Positions 62,606-64,000 of a stretch of 64,000 bases of DNA are shown in pieces. The notes under the pieces were generated by a model. It was not told the DNA's origin. It did not search any database and worked only from the letters and a program-made list of their open reading frames with translations. Made by a program: the position numbers and the translations under genes. Numbering within the stretch: the stretch's first letter is position 1; each line of letters starts with the position of its first letter. The DNA comes from Ignavibacteria bacterium (lineage in GTDB: Bacteria; Bacteroidota; Ignavibacteria; Kapaibacteriales; UBA4661), in the NCBI GenBank assembly GCA_014654705.1, contig JACVZY010000051.1:248001-312000 (forward strand), in the 5' to 3' direction.

Positions 62606-64000
62606 ATGATAGGTCTCGGATTAGGACTTGAATTGGGCTTAGAGACAAAACTCACGCCCCAGCAAGTACAATATCTTAAACTTTTACAACTCACGGGCTT
62701 ACAGCTTGAACAGCATATCTCGCAAGAGTTGGAAATGAATCCCATGCTCGAAGAAGGTAGCTTGGAGTCAGACTTTGGCGATGATACCGAACTGAGTCCC
62801 GTCGAAACGATTGCCGAAGATGCCCCCAGCGATAGCGATGCCGACGACCGCGAAGAAGAGCGCATCTCGCGTGAGGATGACGATTTTGAAGTGTTCAATC
62901 CTGAAAACGGGGTGAACGACGAAGAGCAAACATGGGTAGATTTTATTGAAGATGAAGGCAGCACGGCGAAGTACAATAGCGACGATGAGGACGGCGAGGG
63001 TTTTCCGATGCCCGAATCACGCTCTGTGCTTGACGAAATTGAAGACCAGCTTCGTATGCTTAATCTCACCGAAGAAGAGCAGATTATTACTGAAGAAATC
63101 TTAGGAAGTATTGAACCGTCGGGATATTTGTACCGTGACCTGACGGAAATAGCGATTGCGGTGAATGAAAAAATTGATGCGCTCAACGAAGTGCGTCAGC
63201 ATGAAGCGAGCAATAGCAAAGCCTCCACAAACGGCTACAAGCGTGATTATAGAGATGCCTACAGCATATATGACGACGGTGATGATGATGTTGACGGTGA
63301 TGATTTCGAGTCCATAGACCTTTCGCCCGTAAAGAAGAAACCTGCCTCGCCTGCCCTCGCCCAAACAATCGCACAGCCCCCAGTTATCCTTCAGCCTGTA
63401 AATGTGGATATGGTGGAGGAAATTCTTTTTGAAATTCAAACCCTCGACCCGCCAGGAATTGGTGCGCGGGACTTGCGCGAATGTCTGCTGGCGCAGTTGT
63501 ACGCCCTGCCGAAGTTGAATGCGGCGCAGCAACTCGCAAAGATGGTGCTGGAGAAAGCATATGAGCCGTTCCGCATGAAGCATTACGAGGTTATCATGCG
63601 CGAACTCAAGGTGAGCGATGTTTATTTGCGAGAGGCGATAAAAGCTATTCGCTCGCTGAACCCGAAGCCGGGCGGGTTTTCGACCGGTGGCGGCACAAGT
63701 TCGATTATTCCTGATTTCCTGATTAGTTTCGATGAAGAAAAAAATGATTTTTTCATTCAGCTCAACGACACGCGCGTTCCCACAGTCCACGTGAACAAGA
63801 TGTATGAGCAGATGAAAAATCAAGTTCGCGAAGTAACGCAGCGCGGCATGAAGAGCCAGCGAATGAACAAGGACACTCGTCAATTTCTCAAGCAAAAATA
63901 TGACGACGCGAAATTTCTTATTCTGGCACTCAAGCAGCGCCGCCACACGATGATTCGCGTAATGACGGCGATAGTATTCCGTCAGCGAGAATTTTTCCTG
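62606..64000 (+). CDS. rpoN: RNA polymerase sigma-54 factor, N-terminal 465 residues
   Basis: The alternative sigma factor for enhancer-dependent promoters. From ATG 62606 the frame is open to the last base. Region I is LGLELGLETKLTPQQVQYLKLLQLTGLQLEQHISQELEMNPMLEE, the activator-contact segment. The following region II is long and acidic (SDSDADDREEERISREDDD). The core-binding region shows EILGSIEPSGYLYRDL and, after an unusually long insert (about 90 residues where some 20 are normal, including YDDGDDDVDGDDFE), VEEILFEIQTLDPPGIGARDLRECL. The DNA-binding region (RpoN box) would be beyond the window. Confidence 0.93.
   Translation, partial: MIGLGLGLELGLETKLTPQQVQYLKLLQLTGLQLEQHISQELEMNPMLEEGSLESDFGDDTELSPVETIAEDAPSDSDADDREEERISREDDDFEVFNPENGVNDEEQTWVDFIEDEGSTAKYNSDDEDGEGFPMPESRSVLDEIEDQLRMLNLTEEEQIITEEILGSIEPSGYLYRDLTEIAIAVNEKIDALNEVRQHEASNSKASTNGYKRDYRDAYSIYDDGDDDVDGDDFESIDLSPVKKKPASPALAQTIAQPPVILQPVNVDMVEEILFEIQTLDPPGIGARDLRECLLAQLYALPKLNAAQQLAKMVLEKAYEPFRMKHYEVIMRELKVSDVYLREAIKAIRSLNPKPGGFSTGGGTSSIIPDFLISFDEEKNDFFIQLNDTRVPTVHVNKMYEQMKNQVREVTQRGMKSQRMNKDTRQFLKQKYDDAKFLILALKQRRHTMIRVMTAIVFRQREFFL

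Noticed and set aside
1-64000. tRNA or rRNA genes
   Set aside because: No cloverleaf with a GTTCRA T-loop and no rRNA core motif was noticed; a covariance-model scan would be needed to exclude them fully.

Overview
The window comes from a Gram-negative bacterium of the Bacteroidota/Chlorobiota (FCB) group. The main evidence is a SusC/SusD outer-membrane pair, two proteins with type IX secretion (T9SS) C-terminal regions, a GWxTD-domain protein, a RagB-type lipoprotein, and several upstream regions that fit the TTTG / TAnnTTTG promoter pattern known from Bacteroidota. Clear Shine-Dalgarno sequences before some genes and a sigma-54 gene suggest a deep branch such as Ignavibacteria or Kapabacteria rather than a Bacteroides relative. 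That placement is inference. No tRNA, rRNA or CRISPR array was seen by eye.

Layout. 1-6645: the start of a secreted protein, nuoG, aspS, an alpha/beta-hydrolase-like protein that has lost its nucleophile serine, and a Bax-inhibitor-1 membrane protein. 6912-10524: a tolC / hlyD-type adaptor / MacB-type ATPase set with no permease beside it. 10525-10923: palindromic repeats and a terminator. 10924-18170: a PorZ-like propeller protein and a susC-susD operon with helically phased repeats in its leader. 18266-20740: a membrane protein, TerC and an acetyltransferase. 20759-29513, minus strand: the front part of an IcmF-type protein (B12 domain plus GTPase, no mutase), a sugar nucleotidyltransferase, a broken Uma2 gene, a sugar epimerase, a TPR protein, a GWxTD protein and recJ. 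29598-36617: rsgA, a candidate small RNA, then a signalling group (response regulator-histidine kinase, STAS-like protein, chemotaxis receptor) and an M16 protease. 36645-47865: queA, an acyl-CoA ligase, a glycosyltransferase, an EamA transporter, a YmdB-type phosphodiesterase, a PlsY-like protein, a GmhB-like phosphatase, uvrC and a secreted amidohydrolase.

47866-50064 is a small accessory region. It holds a 202-bp MITE-like element with 21-bp inverted ends, an AT-rich DUF1579 gene, a fragment of an Rpn/PD-(D/E)XK nuclease gene, and a Phd/Doc-type toxin-antitoxin pair. Within it lies what reads as a classic transcription attenuator for branched-chain amino acid synthesis: a promoter, a 22-codon leader peptide in which half the residues are Ile, Leu or Val, an antiterminator arm that overlaps the leader stop codon, and a strong terminator. 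The genes it should control, ilvD, a GNAT gene, ilvB, ilvN and ilvC (50065-55893), follow directly, but the toxin-antitoxin pair sits between the attenuator and ilvD. This is the most notable arrangement in the window.

56016-64000: a DegT aminotransferase, an intact Uma2 protein, an LpxD-like acyltransferase and a glycosyltransferase (probably surface-sugar or lipid A work), an orphan sorting-domain fragment, a 12-odd Asp-box T9SS cargo protein whose tail differs sharply in base composition from its body, and the first 465 codons of rpoN, which has a long acidic insertion.
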